Notes under the pieces: model-generated
What the model was told of the DNA's origin: nothing
Database searches by the model: none
The model's input: the letters and a program-made list of their open reading frames with translations, nothing else
DNA from: Persicirhabdus sediminis
GTDB taxonomy: Bacteria > Verrucomicrobiota > Verrucomicrobiia > Verrucomicrobiales > Akkermansiaceae
NCBI RefSeq assembly: GCF_016595495.1
Contig: NZ_JAENIM010000009.1
Span: 124,001 to 188,000 of the forward strand
Length of the DNA stretch: 64,000 nucleotides
Direction of reading: 5' to 3'
Made by a program: the position numbers and the translations under genes
Part shown: positions 1 through 7,191 of the stretch, piece after piece
How positions within the stretch are numbered: position 1 is the first letter of the stretch
Layout: the number at the start of each line of letters is the position of its first letter

Positions 1-86
1 TCCAGCTGCGCCTCTGAATCCAGCGCTGTTGATTGAAGACGCTTGGGCTGCTCAGAGACATTCCAGAGAGTATTGGTGATAGGCAT
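1..86 (-). CDS. N-terminal fragment of a NucS/DUF91-like nuclease
   Basis: Reading leftward from an ATG at 84-86, 28 codons run off the window edge without a stop. The peptide begins MPITNTLW and continues into a segment with LDSEAQL. This resembles the start of DUF91/NucS-like PDDEXK endonucleases, which often open with a short M-x-I-x-x-x-L-W/Y segment and then an L-x-S-E-x-x-L-E helix. The catalytic core lies outside the window, so the assignment rests on a short N-terminus. Its neighbours on the same strand are a BECR-like gene, a DUF3800 gene and type I restriction debris, which fits a defence setting. It could be another protein with a similar start. Confidence 0.4.
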   Translation of the reverse strand, partial: MPITNTLWNVSEQPKRLQSTALDSEAQL

Positions 87-311
87 ATGATCGTTAATTA
101 GCTAGAAGTTATCAGTAGCTGCTTGGAGCGTTAAGAAAGGTATTAAGAAAACGAAATATAAATAATCCTGTTTACAATTCGGGGTTTTGGGTACAAGTTC
201 CTATTAATGCCGCAAGGCAGATCTTCCTAGCCTTATGGCTCAGGATTCGGTTTTTTCCTCGTTCGCCCGATAAGTAACGGGGATTTTTTGTGCCTATAAG
301 TAATGGTGCCA

Positions 312-830
312 TCACGTATTTGACCAAATTTTCTTTGCATTTTTGAGATAATGCGAGAGCTGCTGCCGGCTGACGCAGTAAGCGGTGGAAAATTTGAACC
401 CTCCACTTCTTAAAGGTTCCAGCCAAATAATATAGCCTTGCGCCCATGATACATATGCTCGCTTCCCGGGAAAAGGGCGACTGCCTTCTTCGGGCACGCG
501 GAGAGGAACTTCCCAGCATTCGGTTTTCAGCCCTCTGCCCTCTATAATAATTTTGATCCAATCGATTCGCTCGACACGCTTGCGGTCGACTTTATTTTTA
601 CTGAATTCAGAACGCTTTCTATCCTTTGATGTATTGAAGGCATGATGGTACCGATCTTCAAAAAAACGCACGGATAAGCCGTCATGAGAAGTAATGTCAC
701 CTGACCGCCGGCCTGACTCAAGGTAATCTTCTTTATAGATCCGCAGCCCCTCATCATAGACCTGCTCATCAGAGTAAGCTGAAAAGTCGAAGATTCCATG
801 AGCTTTCAAAGATACGCTGCCTTGCTTCAT
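312..830 (-). CDS. BECR-fold nuclease-like protein, possible toxin
   Basis: This is a 172-aa soluble protein without signal peptide or membrane segment. The C-terminal half (about residues 85-165) has an R-x-E-R-I-x-W-I segment, then an aromatic strand ending near FKFSTAY, then a basic tail. That order recalls the phage Barnase-EndoU-ColicinE5/D-RelE (BECR) nuclease-like domains, whose members cut RNA. The match is by eye and the catalytic residues are not assigned. The start codon overlaps the stop of the upstream DUF3800 gene by 4 nt, so the two are probably translationally coupled. Association with restriction remnants suggests an accessory defence or toxin role, which is inference. Confidence 0.45.
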   Translation of the reverse strand: MKQGSVSLKAHGIFDFSAYSDEQVYDEGLRIYKEDYLESGRRSGDITSHDGLSVRFFEDRYHHAFNTSKDRKRSEFSKNKVDRKRVERIDWIKIIIEGRGLKTECWEVPLRVPEEGSRPFPGKRAYVSWAQGYIIWLEPLRSGGFKFSTAYCVSRQQLSHYLKNAKKIWSNT

Positions 831-1519
831 CTCAACTGGATCTTGAAAAGATTTAATTTTGAAAGCGCTGGTGAGCTATCAGTACTAGTGAGGCTGTAGC
901 CACGTTTCTCTTCGATGTATTGAATTAGGTCAGCTTTGGGTGAGTCTGACTGGACGCCTGACCATTTGGCAGCCGTTGCCCCAGTAAGAAGGTCTGCAAT
1001 TTGGGCTAGCGGGCTGTCCTGCGAGTTAATTACATTCAGGCTTTTGAGCTTAGATCCATGTGCAAGTTTGGCGTCGATACAGCGCTTCAGAACCTTGTAT
1101 CGATCAAACACCTTGTTTTTTTTGAAATCCAGTAACACGGAATGCTCGCCAGGCAGCTCCAACCACTTGATCAACATCTCGTAATAGAATTTATAAAAAC
1201 CAAGCTCATCATCGCCACCTTGAAACTCGTCGTATTTGATTTGCTTCTTATCGATAATGATGCAACGAAAATGGATTGGATTTTCGAAGTAGTAATCGAT
1301 CAATGCCTTATAAGAGCCTAGCATCAACCTACTGGTCTTTGACCATTTAACCTCCGCCCCTATTGAATGTTCAGAGTAGAGGGCTCTGAGGCCTTTTAGG
1401 AGTTTACTTTTCTGGGCTGTAGGTACCCAGATACCGCCGATTGTCATATAACCATCAGATGAACCGCTGTCATGACGGCTCTCATCGCAGTAGATAGTGT
1501 AGTTCAAAGGTGTGGCCAT
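827..1519 (-). CDS. DUF3800 family protein
   Basis: This 230-aa protein begins with a strand carrying D-E-S (YTIYCDESRH, residues 8-17), then a Y-M-T-I-G-G-I strand. Near residues 165-180 it has Q-I-A-D-L-L-T-G-A. The early DES acidic motif and the late Q-x-A-D-L-x-x-G segment are the hallmarks of DUF3800, a family with a predicted RNase H-like fold and unproven biochemistry. The gene starts 7 nt after the hsdS remnant stop and overlaps the following gene by 4 nt. Position directly after hsdS suggests it was an accessory gene of a type I restriction operon that has kept an open frame while the restriction genes decayed. Confidence 0.75.
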   Translation of the reverse strand: MATPLNYTIYCDESRHDSGSSDGYMTIGGIWVPTAQKSKLLKGLRALYSEHSIGAEVKWSKTSRLMLGSYKALIDYYFENPIHFRCIIIDKKQIKYDEFQGGDDELGFYKFYYEMLIKWLELPGEHSVLLDFKKNKVFDRYKVLKRCIDAKLAHGSKLKSLNVINSQDSPLAQIADLLTGATAAKWSGVQSDSPKADLIQYIEEKRGYSLTSTDSSPALSKLNLFKIQLR

Positions 1520-1525
1520 GATAGA

Positions 1526-1660
1526 TCAGATGGTAGCTTTCTCGACGATGGTGTCGGTGAGGGTTCCTTGGGTGGTTTGGGCGGATTGCAGTTTGGCTTT
1601 GAGGCTGTCGCAGAGAGTAATAGGCTAGTCACCTTGTCTAAACGCTGCACTATTGGCGCT
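1526..1660 (-). pseudogene. hsdS C-terminal remnant
   Basis: Translating leftward, one frame gives TLCDSLKAKLQSAQ followed by TIVEKATI and a TGA at 1526-1528. This is the typical end of a type I restriction specificity subunit, where a long helix with L-C-D-x-L-K/E-A-x-L precedes a short tail. Just upstream, another frame reads RLDKVTSLL, matching the preceding part of the same helix, so a frameshift lies inside the remnant. The target-recognition domains are gone. It abuts an hsdR N-terminal remnant, so an internal deletion probably removed most of an R-M-S operon. The identification relies on one helix but is supported by the neighbour. Confidence 0.6.
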
Positions 1661-1814
1661 CAGAGGATTTAATTACCATTCGGTTACGTGTTGTAAATGT
1701 GACTTCACGGCGAATTTGCGTCATCTCATCCCAAGCAGCGTCGAGAATTGCAGGGGTGATAAATTTAGCGTCAATGTCTGACTCACTGAGTTCTAACTTA
1801 TCTTTCTTGTCCAT
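1650..1814 (-). pseudogene. hsdR N-terminal remnant
   Basis: The ATG at 1812-1814 opens a 54-codon frame. Its first 41 residues (to about 1692) match the start of type I restriction R subunits: L-S-E-S-D-I, then K-F-I-T-P-A-I, an A-W-D and T-Q-I-R-R-E-V-T-F-T. After that the sequence diverges and stops at 1650. The nuclease and helicase domains, roughly 95% of a normal HsdR, are missing. The truncated frame overlaps the start of the hsdS remnant, placing the deletion junction at about 1660-1692. No function is expected. Confidence 0.7.
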
Positions 1815-1940
1815 TATTGAGAGTTTCTGGGAGTTCACTGTTTTCAGCTAACACCGATAAAGCATTACTAATGAAAATCGATAGTAAAATAAGGAAATCT
1901 AATGAAATCACAGAGCTAGCAGGCTAACTAGCTAGACACA

Positions 1941-1975
1941 AAAAATGGCAGCCCACACACACGGGCTGCCATTTT
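1941..1975 (-). terminator. bidirectional hairpin terminator
   Basis: A perfect 13-bp stem (1942-1954 with 1963-1975) has an 8-nt loop and A/T runs at both ends. It lies downstream of the minus-strand gene ending at 2077 and separates it from the restriction remnants. Confidence 0.75.
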
Positions 1976-2076
1976 ATAATCTTCATGAAGGCTTCGGTTT
2001 ATAACATACACACATACATACCGATCGTTACCAGTCGCCTTCATGAAAGAAATCAACTTTCAACGAGCTAAGCGGA

Positions 2077-2811
2077 TCACGATCCGAGGCTCTTGAGCGC
2101 GTATTTGAATACGTCGCGCACATCGGCGTGGAGTTTTTCTAACTCGCTGGTAGAAACATTGCCGTCGCTCTTGGCGCCTTTTTCTTTGCCTTCTAATGAA
2201 TCGAGCTTGCGACGTAGGCTAGATGACTGTCCTGCGCTGAGCTTGTTGGTATCAACGCCAAGGCGGTTGAGCTCTTCTAGGCGTGATTGCATTCTGTTGA
2301 GACGTGGTGTTAGCATCTCGGCGGCGACGTCATTTTTACGAGCCTTTTTGATTTTCCCTCTGAGGTCTGAGATATTGCCGCTAACGGTATCTACTTGGTC
2401 TGCGCTGAGAGCAGCGGCGCCACCACGCATTTCTTTGGCATTTTCGCCGATAGCTAACAACTCGGCTACAAACTCGCGACCTTCTTCCTCGGTAATGCGA
2501 TCGTCAGCTAGTGATCGCTGAATGCTCTCGTAGGTTTCTTTGTGCTGGAATCTGATGTTTTTGTTAGCATCGACATAGTAGCGCATGCCGCCAGCAGTCT
2601 GTTTTTGATAAGCGGCAAATTGATCACGCAGGGCGCCTAGCTCATCAGGGTTCATGCCAGCAATGCTTTTGCCTGGTCCATCGCCGCGGCCTTTAGGTCC
2701 GTGAGGTCCGCGCTTGCCTTTGGCATCAAGATCGCCAATTCCAACAACAGCCACTGCGACTGCTAGTGAAAGGTTACGAGTGAGTTGTATCCATGGTTTT
2801 GTATTTTTCAT
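2077..2811 (-). CDS. secreted basic coiled-coil protein
   Basis: The chosen start (ATG at 2809-2811) gives 244 aa beginning MKNTKPWIQLTRNLSLAVAV, a signal-peptide-like N-terminus with a hydrophobic core; a longer frame to 3018 lacks such a start, and an ATG at 2820 is an alternative. After the signal comes a glycine- and lysine-rich stretch, then mostly charged helices with heptad-like leucines (about residues 90-230), consistent with an exported coiled-coil protein. I do not recognise the family. It is a single transcription unit ending at the hairpin at 1941-1975 and diverges from the ABC transporter operon. Confidence 0.6.
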   Translation of the reverse strand: MKNTKPWIQLTRNLSLAVAVAVVGIGDLDAKGKRGPHGPKGRGDGPGKSIAGMNPDELGALRDQFAAYQKQTAGGMRYYVDANKNIRFQHKETYESIQRSLADDRITEEEGREFVAELLAIGENAKEMRGGAAALSADQVDTVSGNISDLRGKIKKARKNDVAAEMLTPRLNRMQSRLEELNRLGVDTNKLSAGQSSSLRRKLDSLEGKEKGAKSDGNVSTSELEKLHADVRDVFKYALKSLGS

Positions 2812-3106
2812 TGTTTGCATATTGTTTGATTTTGTACATTGGATGCAACACGGCGAGTTTGCATGAGTTGTAAAAAATCTCTCCGCAATAGCCAATCCAG
2901 CTAACAAACTGGCATACAGATTCGGCTGCAAATCCCTGCAAATAAAACGATCGCGGCGGTTGACGAAAATTGAAAAATAATTTCGAAAAAACTCATCAGC
3001 GAGCATTCTAGCAGGCAAAAAAACACATGCATGAGGCGGCTGAAAAATGCTGATATCAAGTTGCCATGCAGTGAGATCTGACTATCTTGCAGCCAGTATA
3101 TTTATT

Positions 3107-3964
3107 ATGGCCAAAGAATACGCCGTTGAGATCCGCAATTTGATCAAAGAATTTCCATCGCCCTTCCGCCGCAAGAAACATCGCGCTGTGGACCAGGTCT
3201 CGCTGACTATTGAGCCGGGAGAAGTCTATGGGCTGATTGGTCCCAATGGATCGGGTAAGTCGACGACGATGAAGGCATTGCTTGGCCTGCTCGCACCTAC
3301 TGAGGGTGAATGTTTCATCTACGGGCGCAATTCGCTGAAGGTTGATTCCCGGCAAAACATCGGGTTTCTACCAGAAAATCCATATTTCTACAAACACCTC
3401 AGCGGTGAGGAAACGCTAGATTTCTATGGCAAACTGTGTGGCATGAGAGGAAAAATGCTGCGCAATCGTGTCGCTGAGTTGCTAGAACTAGTCTCACTAA
3501 CCGACGCCAAAGACCGCCAGCTAGGCGGCTACTCCAAGGGCATGCTACAGCGCATTGGTCTGGCACAAGCGATGATCCAGCATCCAAAACTGCTCGTGCT
3601 CGATGAACCAACAGCTGGCGTGGATCCGATTGGTTCACGGCAAATCCGCGACTTAATTCTCCAGCTCAAACAACAAGGCATCACGGTATTTCTTTGCTCA
3701 CACTTGCTAGAGCAGGTGCAAGATGTCTGTGATAAGGTGGGCATTATTTTCCAAGGGAAAATGATCCGCGATGGTAGGCTGGACGAGCTGATCAGCATGA
3801 AAGGGCAAAAAGAACTCATCATGTCTGGCGTGTCTGATGAACTGCTAGAACGCATAGAAAAAATGATAGCTGATGACCCACAAGCCAAGCTGCTGCAAGC
3901 TGGCAGCCCACGCACCACTCTCGAAAGACTATTCCTCAGTGAAGTAGAAAAAGCGACTGACTAA
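3107..3964 (+). CDS. ABC-2 type transporter ATP-binding protein
   Basis: This is a 285-aa ATPase. The Walker A motif GPNGSGKST lies at residues 45-53, the signature GGYSKGM around 139 and Walker B LLVLDEPTAG around 160, followed by the H-loop in LCSHLL. The ATG at 3107 was preferred because the N-terminal strand of the fold starts at once (EYAVEIRNL); the upstream extension to 3047 adds nothing conserved. It probably energises export through the membrane protein encoded 2 bp downstream. The C-terminal region after residue 225 is typical of CcmA/NatA-like ABC-2 exporters. The substrate cannot be read from the sequence. Confidence 0.92.
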   Translation: MAKEYAVEIRNLIKEFPSPFRRKKHRAVDQVSLTIEPGEVYGLIGPNGSGKSTTMKALLGLLAPTEGECFIYGRNSLKVDSRQNIGFLPENPYFYKHLSGEETLDFYGKLCGMRGKMLRNRVAELLELVSLTDAKDRQLGGYSKGMLQRIGLAQAMIQHPKLLVLDEPTAGVDPIGSRQIRDLILQLKQQGITVFLCSHLLEQVQDVCDKVGIIFQGKMIRDGRLDELISMKGQKELIMSGVSDELLERIEKMIADDPQAKLLQAGSPRTTLERLFLSEVEKATD

Positions 3965-3965
3965 G

Positions 3966-4877
3966 ATGTTTACTAACTATTTTTTCTCCTCAGCTAGAAT
4001 TGGCATCATCGCCAAGCATACGTTCACGCAGCTCTCGCGCATGAAGGTATTTTATTTTCTAGTAGCCTTTGCCCTGCTTATTGTTGGGGCTAGTTTTTTT
4101 GAAATGCCGGGTGGCCGCATCGCCTCAGATTCAGCCGAGCAAGACTTGCGCATGGTGAAGAGCACGGCGATGGGAGCTATGAGTTTGTTCTCGGTGATCT
4201 TTGCCATCGCGGCTACGGCTCTGCTGCTGCCTAAAGACGTCGAAGACCGCACGCTGTATACTATTCTTTGCAAACCAGTACCGCGCATCGACTACCTGCT
4301 AGGAAAACTGCTAGGTGTGCTGGCGCTGATTTTTCTCTCCATTGCGCTGATGGATATTTTGCTCACGGGGATTTTGTATTTCCGCACCGAGTCTATCATC
4401 AGCTCGGAGCTCGCTAATGCGGCGGCAGCTGGATTTTCTAGCGAACAAGTTGCCTATTACGAAAGCATCATCCGCCAGCAAGGTCCGACTTGGGATTTGC
4501 AATTTGGCGTTCTAGCTATCTTTCTGAAAGCAGCTGTGATTGCTTCTATCGCCTTGTTAGTATCCTCCTTTTCCACCTCCACACTATTCACCATCGCCAT
4601 CTCGGTACTGGTTTACTTTATTGGCCACTTCACCGCTGATGCTCGGGATTACTGGCTGTACATGATGGGTGATGATTTCAGCATGATGAGCAAGTGGATG
4701 AGCCAGCTAGCGGTGCTCATTTTTCCAGACTTCCAGCTATACAACATCATCGACCACAGCATTGAGGGGAAAAATATCCCCGCTAATGTGATTGGTAGAC
4801 TGTCATTGCTCACGGTATTTTATTGCGGTATCTACAGCATCTTAGCGTGGTTCTGCTTCCGCAAAAAAGAATTCTAA
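3966..4877 (+). CDS. ABC-2 type transporter permease
   Basis: This 303-aa integral membrane protein has about six hydrophobic segments (near residues 27-47, 75-95, 117-140, 180-200, 205-222 and 280-298). After the second comes LPKDVEDRTLYTILCKPVPR, which is the cytosolic coupling segment typical of ABC-2 permeases, with a large loop between segments 3 and 4. It starts 2 bp after the ATPase gene, so the two form one transporter. A third protein encoded 11 bp downstream probably works with it. The substrate is unknown. Confidence 0.88.
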   Translation: MFTNYFFSSARIGIIAKHTFTQLSRMKVFYFLVAFALLIVGASFFEMPGGRIASDSAEQDLRMVKSTAMGAMSLFSVIFAIAATALLLPKDVEDRTLYTILCKPVPRIDYLLGKLLGVLALIFLSIALMDILLTGILYFRTESIISSELANAAAAGFSSEQVAYYESIIRQQGPTWDLQFGVLAIFLKAAVIASIALLVSSFSTSTLFTIAISVLVYFIGHFTADARDYWLYMMGDDFSMMSKWMSQLAVLIFPDFQLYNIIDHSIEGKNIPANVIGRLSLLTVFYCGIYSILAWFCFRKKEF

Positions 4878-4887
4878 GGCTCAGAGC

Positions 4888-5814
4888 ATGCTTAAAAACT
4901 TCATCATCTGCCTAACGATCCTGTTGCTCTTTGGTTTTGCCAGAGTGCCATTTGAGGCGTCCCTAACTGAGGATATGCGTGAGCAGAATATCCTCCCCGA
5001 AAAAGTGGACCAGCTAACACGCGAGAAACTTGGCCAAACTGGCGCCGCCGTCACTCTGGGTGGCATGCGTTCGTTAGTAGCCAGCTTGCTCAACCTGCGT
5101 GCCTTTGTGGAAGGTGAAAAAGCTGAGTGGCAAAAGCTAGAAGACACCTACGAGCTGGTGACCACCTTGCAGCCACATACGATCATTTACTGGGACCTCG
5201 GCGGCTGGCAACTCGCCTACAATGCTGCGGCCAATGTGTCGCTGAATGCCGAGCTACCAGAATTTGAGAGAGAGAGACAAGCAAACCTCTACATCGAAAA
5301 AGGAGACGCCTTTTTGCGAAAAGGCTCCAAGCTCAACCCCGATGACTGGAAACTCGATAGAGAACTCGCTCGTCTTTGGTCGAACCCGTACAAAAAACCT
5401 GACCCTCGCCGAGCAATAAAACATTTAGACGACGCAATCGACTCTCCGGAGATCATTAAAAACGATAGAGACATCCTGCGACGGGCAAAATTTCGCGAAT
5501 TGGCCAAGCAACCACTGCAGGCCAGAGCGGCATTTGATTTTGGCCGCGAGCTGTTTGAGGAATCCGCACACCACCGCACTCCTGCCCTGTGCGCCACATT
5601 GTTCGCTCTGCAAAATGAACTGAGTCTAAACGAGTCAGAACAAATCCCATTTGCTGTTTTGTTCTCCAGCCCGGTCACCGCATGGCAGCATTTGAGTAAC
5701 TATTTCAACTCACAAGTCCCGCAGAAATTACCCGCTGCTGGCGTGGTTAACAAAATTCGCCAGCTAGAAAATCAGCTAGAAATTCCGCGCAATCAGAGCA
5801 TGATCAACCCGTAG
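4888..5814 (+). CDS. membrane-anchored TPR-like protein of the ABC operon
   Basis: This 308-aa protein has one N-terminal hydrophobic segment (residues 4-20), likely an uncleaved anchor. The rest is charged and helical with TPR-like patches, for example around IIYWDLGGWQLAYNA and the helices that follow. I do not recognise a named family. It lies 11 bp after the permease, making it the third gene of the operon. Its probable place is the periplasmic face of the inner membrane as an accessory to the exporter, which is inferred from context only. Confidence 0.65.
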   Translation: MLKNFIICLTILLLFGFARVPFEASLTEDMREQNILPEKVDQLTREKLGQTGAAVTLGGMRSLVASLLNLRAFVEGEKAEWQKLEDTYELVTTLQPHTIIYWDLGGWQLAYNAAANVSLNAELPEFERERQANLYIEKGDAFLRKGSKLNPDDWKLDRELARLWSNPYKKPDPRRAIKHLDDAIDSPEIIKNDRDILRRAKFRELAKQPLQARAAFDFGRELFEESAHHRTPALCATLFALQNELSLNESEQIPFAVLFSSPVTAWQHLSNYFNSQVPQKLPAAGVVNKIRQLENQLEIPRNQSMINP

Positions 5815-5937
5815 TTTTTCATGTAATAAAATAAAAATTGATCGATTTTGTAAGATTGAACACTTTTTTTGCTTTTACTTTATAAGACATCACGGCATGT
5901 CTTTTTACCAACAACTTTACCTCGTACTTACTCTCCA

Positions 5938-6660
5938 ATGAGAATCGCAATTTTCGGTGACATCCACGCAAACTTAGAAGGCCTTGAAGCCGTTTTGGCT
6001 GACGCCAAAGAACAGGGCTGCGACAGCCACATCTGCATGGGTGACGTCGTTGGCTACAACGCAAACCCAGCTGAGTGTCTTGAGATCGTTCGTGACTTGA
6101 ACTGCCCAGTGGTAAAAGGCAACCACGACCTCGACTGCGGATTTGATACCTCACTTGAGATGATGAACCCAGTGGCCGCTGAAGCACTTCAGTGGACTCG
6201 TGAGCAGCTCGCCCCAGACCAACGTCAGTGGCTAGCGCGCCTGCGCATGGTTCGCCAAGTGCACGATTTCACTATCGTTCACTCAACTCTGGATCAGCCA
6301 AATTCTTGGAACTACGTCACCAACCGCTTTGACGCGATGGCGAACTTTTTCTACCAAGTCACGCCAGTTTGCTTCTACGGTCACACCCACGTCCCACGTG
6401 TATTCGCCCGTACTAACAACGTGCTCGAAGTTCCAGCTGAGGAAGTGGAGATCGAGCCTAATGTAAAATATTTCATCAATACCGGATCAGTGGGTCAGCC
6501 ACGTGACGGTGACTGGCGTGCGTCCTACTGCATCTATGACATGGACGCCAAGCGCGTGATCTTCCGCCGACTCGAGTACGATCTCGAAGCCGCGCAGAAG
6601 AAAATCATCGCCGCCGGCCTGCCAGAGATGCTCGCCGAGCGTCTAGCATTTGGTCGTTAA
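5938..6660 (+). CDS. metallophosphoesterase (YfcE/diadenosine-type)
   Basis: This 240-aa cytosolic protein carries the full calcineurin-like metal site: FGDIHAN near residue 6, MGDVVGYN near 40, GNHDLD near 61, and GHTHVPR near 145, ending with a NTGSVGQPRDG strand. Those five blocks bind two metal ions and hydrolyse phosphoesters. The family includes bacterial protein phosphatases, diadenosine tetraphosphatases and phosphodiesterases, and the substrate cannot be chosen from sequence. The ATG at 5938 was selected because the metal motif begins five residues later; the frame extends to 5869 without conserved sequence. It is a single gene closed by a strong terminator. Confidence 0.88.
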   Translation: MRIAIFGDIHANLEGLEAVLADAKEQGCDSHICMGDVVGYNANPAECLEIVRDLNCPVVKGNHDLDCGFDTSLEMMNPVAAEALQWTREQLAPDQRQWLARLRMVRQVHDFTIVHSTLDQPNSWNYVTNRFDAMANFFYQVTPVCFYGHTHVPRVFARTNNVLEVPAEEVEIEPNVKYFINTGSVGQPRDGDWRASYCIYDMDAKRVIFRRLEYDLEAAQKKIIAAGLPEMLAERLAFGR

Positions 6661-6682
6661 TCAGCCAAAGCTAACCATTTCC

Positions 6683-6714
6683 GCTGAGCTAGTTATCTAG
6701 CTCAGCATTTTTTT
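6683..6714 (+). terminator. rho-independent terminator after the phosphoesterase
   Basis: A 10-bp perfect stem (6683-6692 with 6697-6706) with a TTAT loop is followed by a run of seven T. It closes the gene ending at 6660. Confidence 0.85.
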
Positions 6715-6781
6715 GTGTAAAAATCCAGTCATAGGTGAATTGATGATCGCCATGGCCGCAGAAATTTTCTAATCCTTGGGC

Positions 6782-7087
6782 ATGCTTAAAACTATCGTAT
6801 CCATGATAGCGACCGCCGCCACCTGCGCGGTGCTCATTCCATCATGCGCGCCTACCAATGCCAGCTCGCCCCAAGCAGCTTATGCCGACGCCGATAAATA
6901 CCCACTCGCGGTGAAATACGGTGACCCGAAAAAGCAACAAGTCATCAGCCCATTCCGTCCTCATAACTTAGTTGACGTTAGCGGCATGAAAAGTGGCCAG
7001 CTCGCCCGCGACCCAGCCACCGCCAGCGTGGATGCAAAAACCGGCAAGCCGGATATCAATACGGCAAAAATCTTCCGTATCCCATAA
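6782..7087 (+). CDS. small lipoprotein
   Basis: This 101-aa protein has a hydrophobic signal and the lipobox-like LIPSC, giving a predicted lipidated cysteine near residue 22. The mature part is small and polar with a KYGDPKKQQVISPFRPHN stretch. The ATG at 6782 fits a signal peptide better than the TTG at 6776. The family is not recognised beyond resembling short conserved lipoproteins. It is a monocistronic unit between two hairpin terminators and probably sits in the cell envelope. Confidence 0.7.
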   Translation: MLKTIVSMIATAATCAVLIPSCAPTNASSPQAAYADADKYPLAVKYGDPKKQQVISPFRPHNLVDVSGMKSGQLARDPATASVDAKTGKPDINTAKIFRIP

Positions 7088-7117
7088 TATCCAGCTAGAT
7101 TTTTCACGAGTTCAGTC

Positions 7118-7145
7118 AATGACCGCCGATGCGGTCATTTTTTTT
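7118..7145 (+). terminator. rho-independent terminator after the small lipoprotein
   Basis: A 9-bp stem (7118-7126 with 7131-7139) with a 4-nt loop runs into an uninterrupted T tract, ahead of dnaX. Confidence 0.85.
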
Positions 7146-7191
7146 CATTTCGCTATTTTCAAATCGACCAGCTCATCTAGATTCCTTGTCT

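Noticed and set aside
172-561. Minus-strand ORF of 129 codons at the left edge
   Set aside because: It overlaps the BECR-like gene in another frame and has no conserved features.
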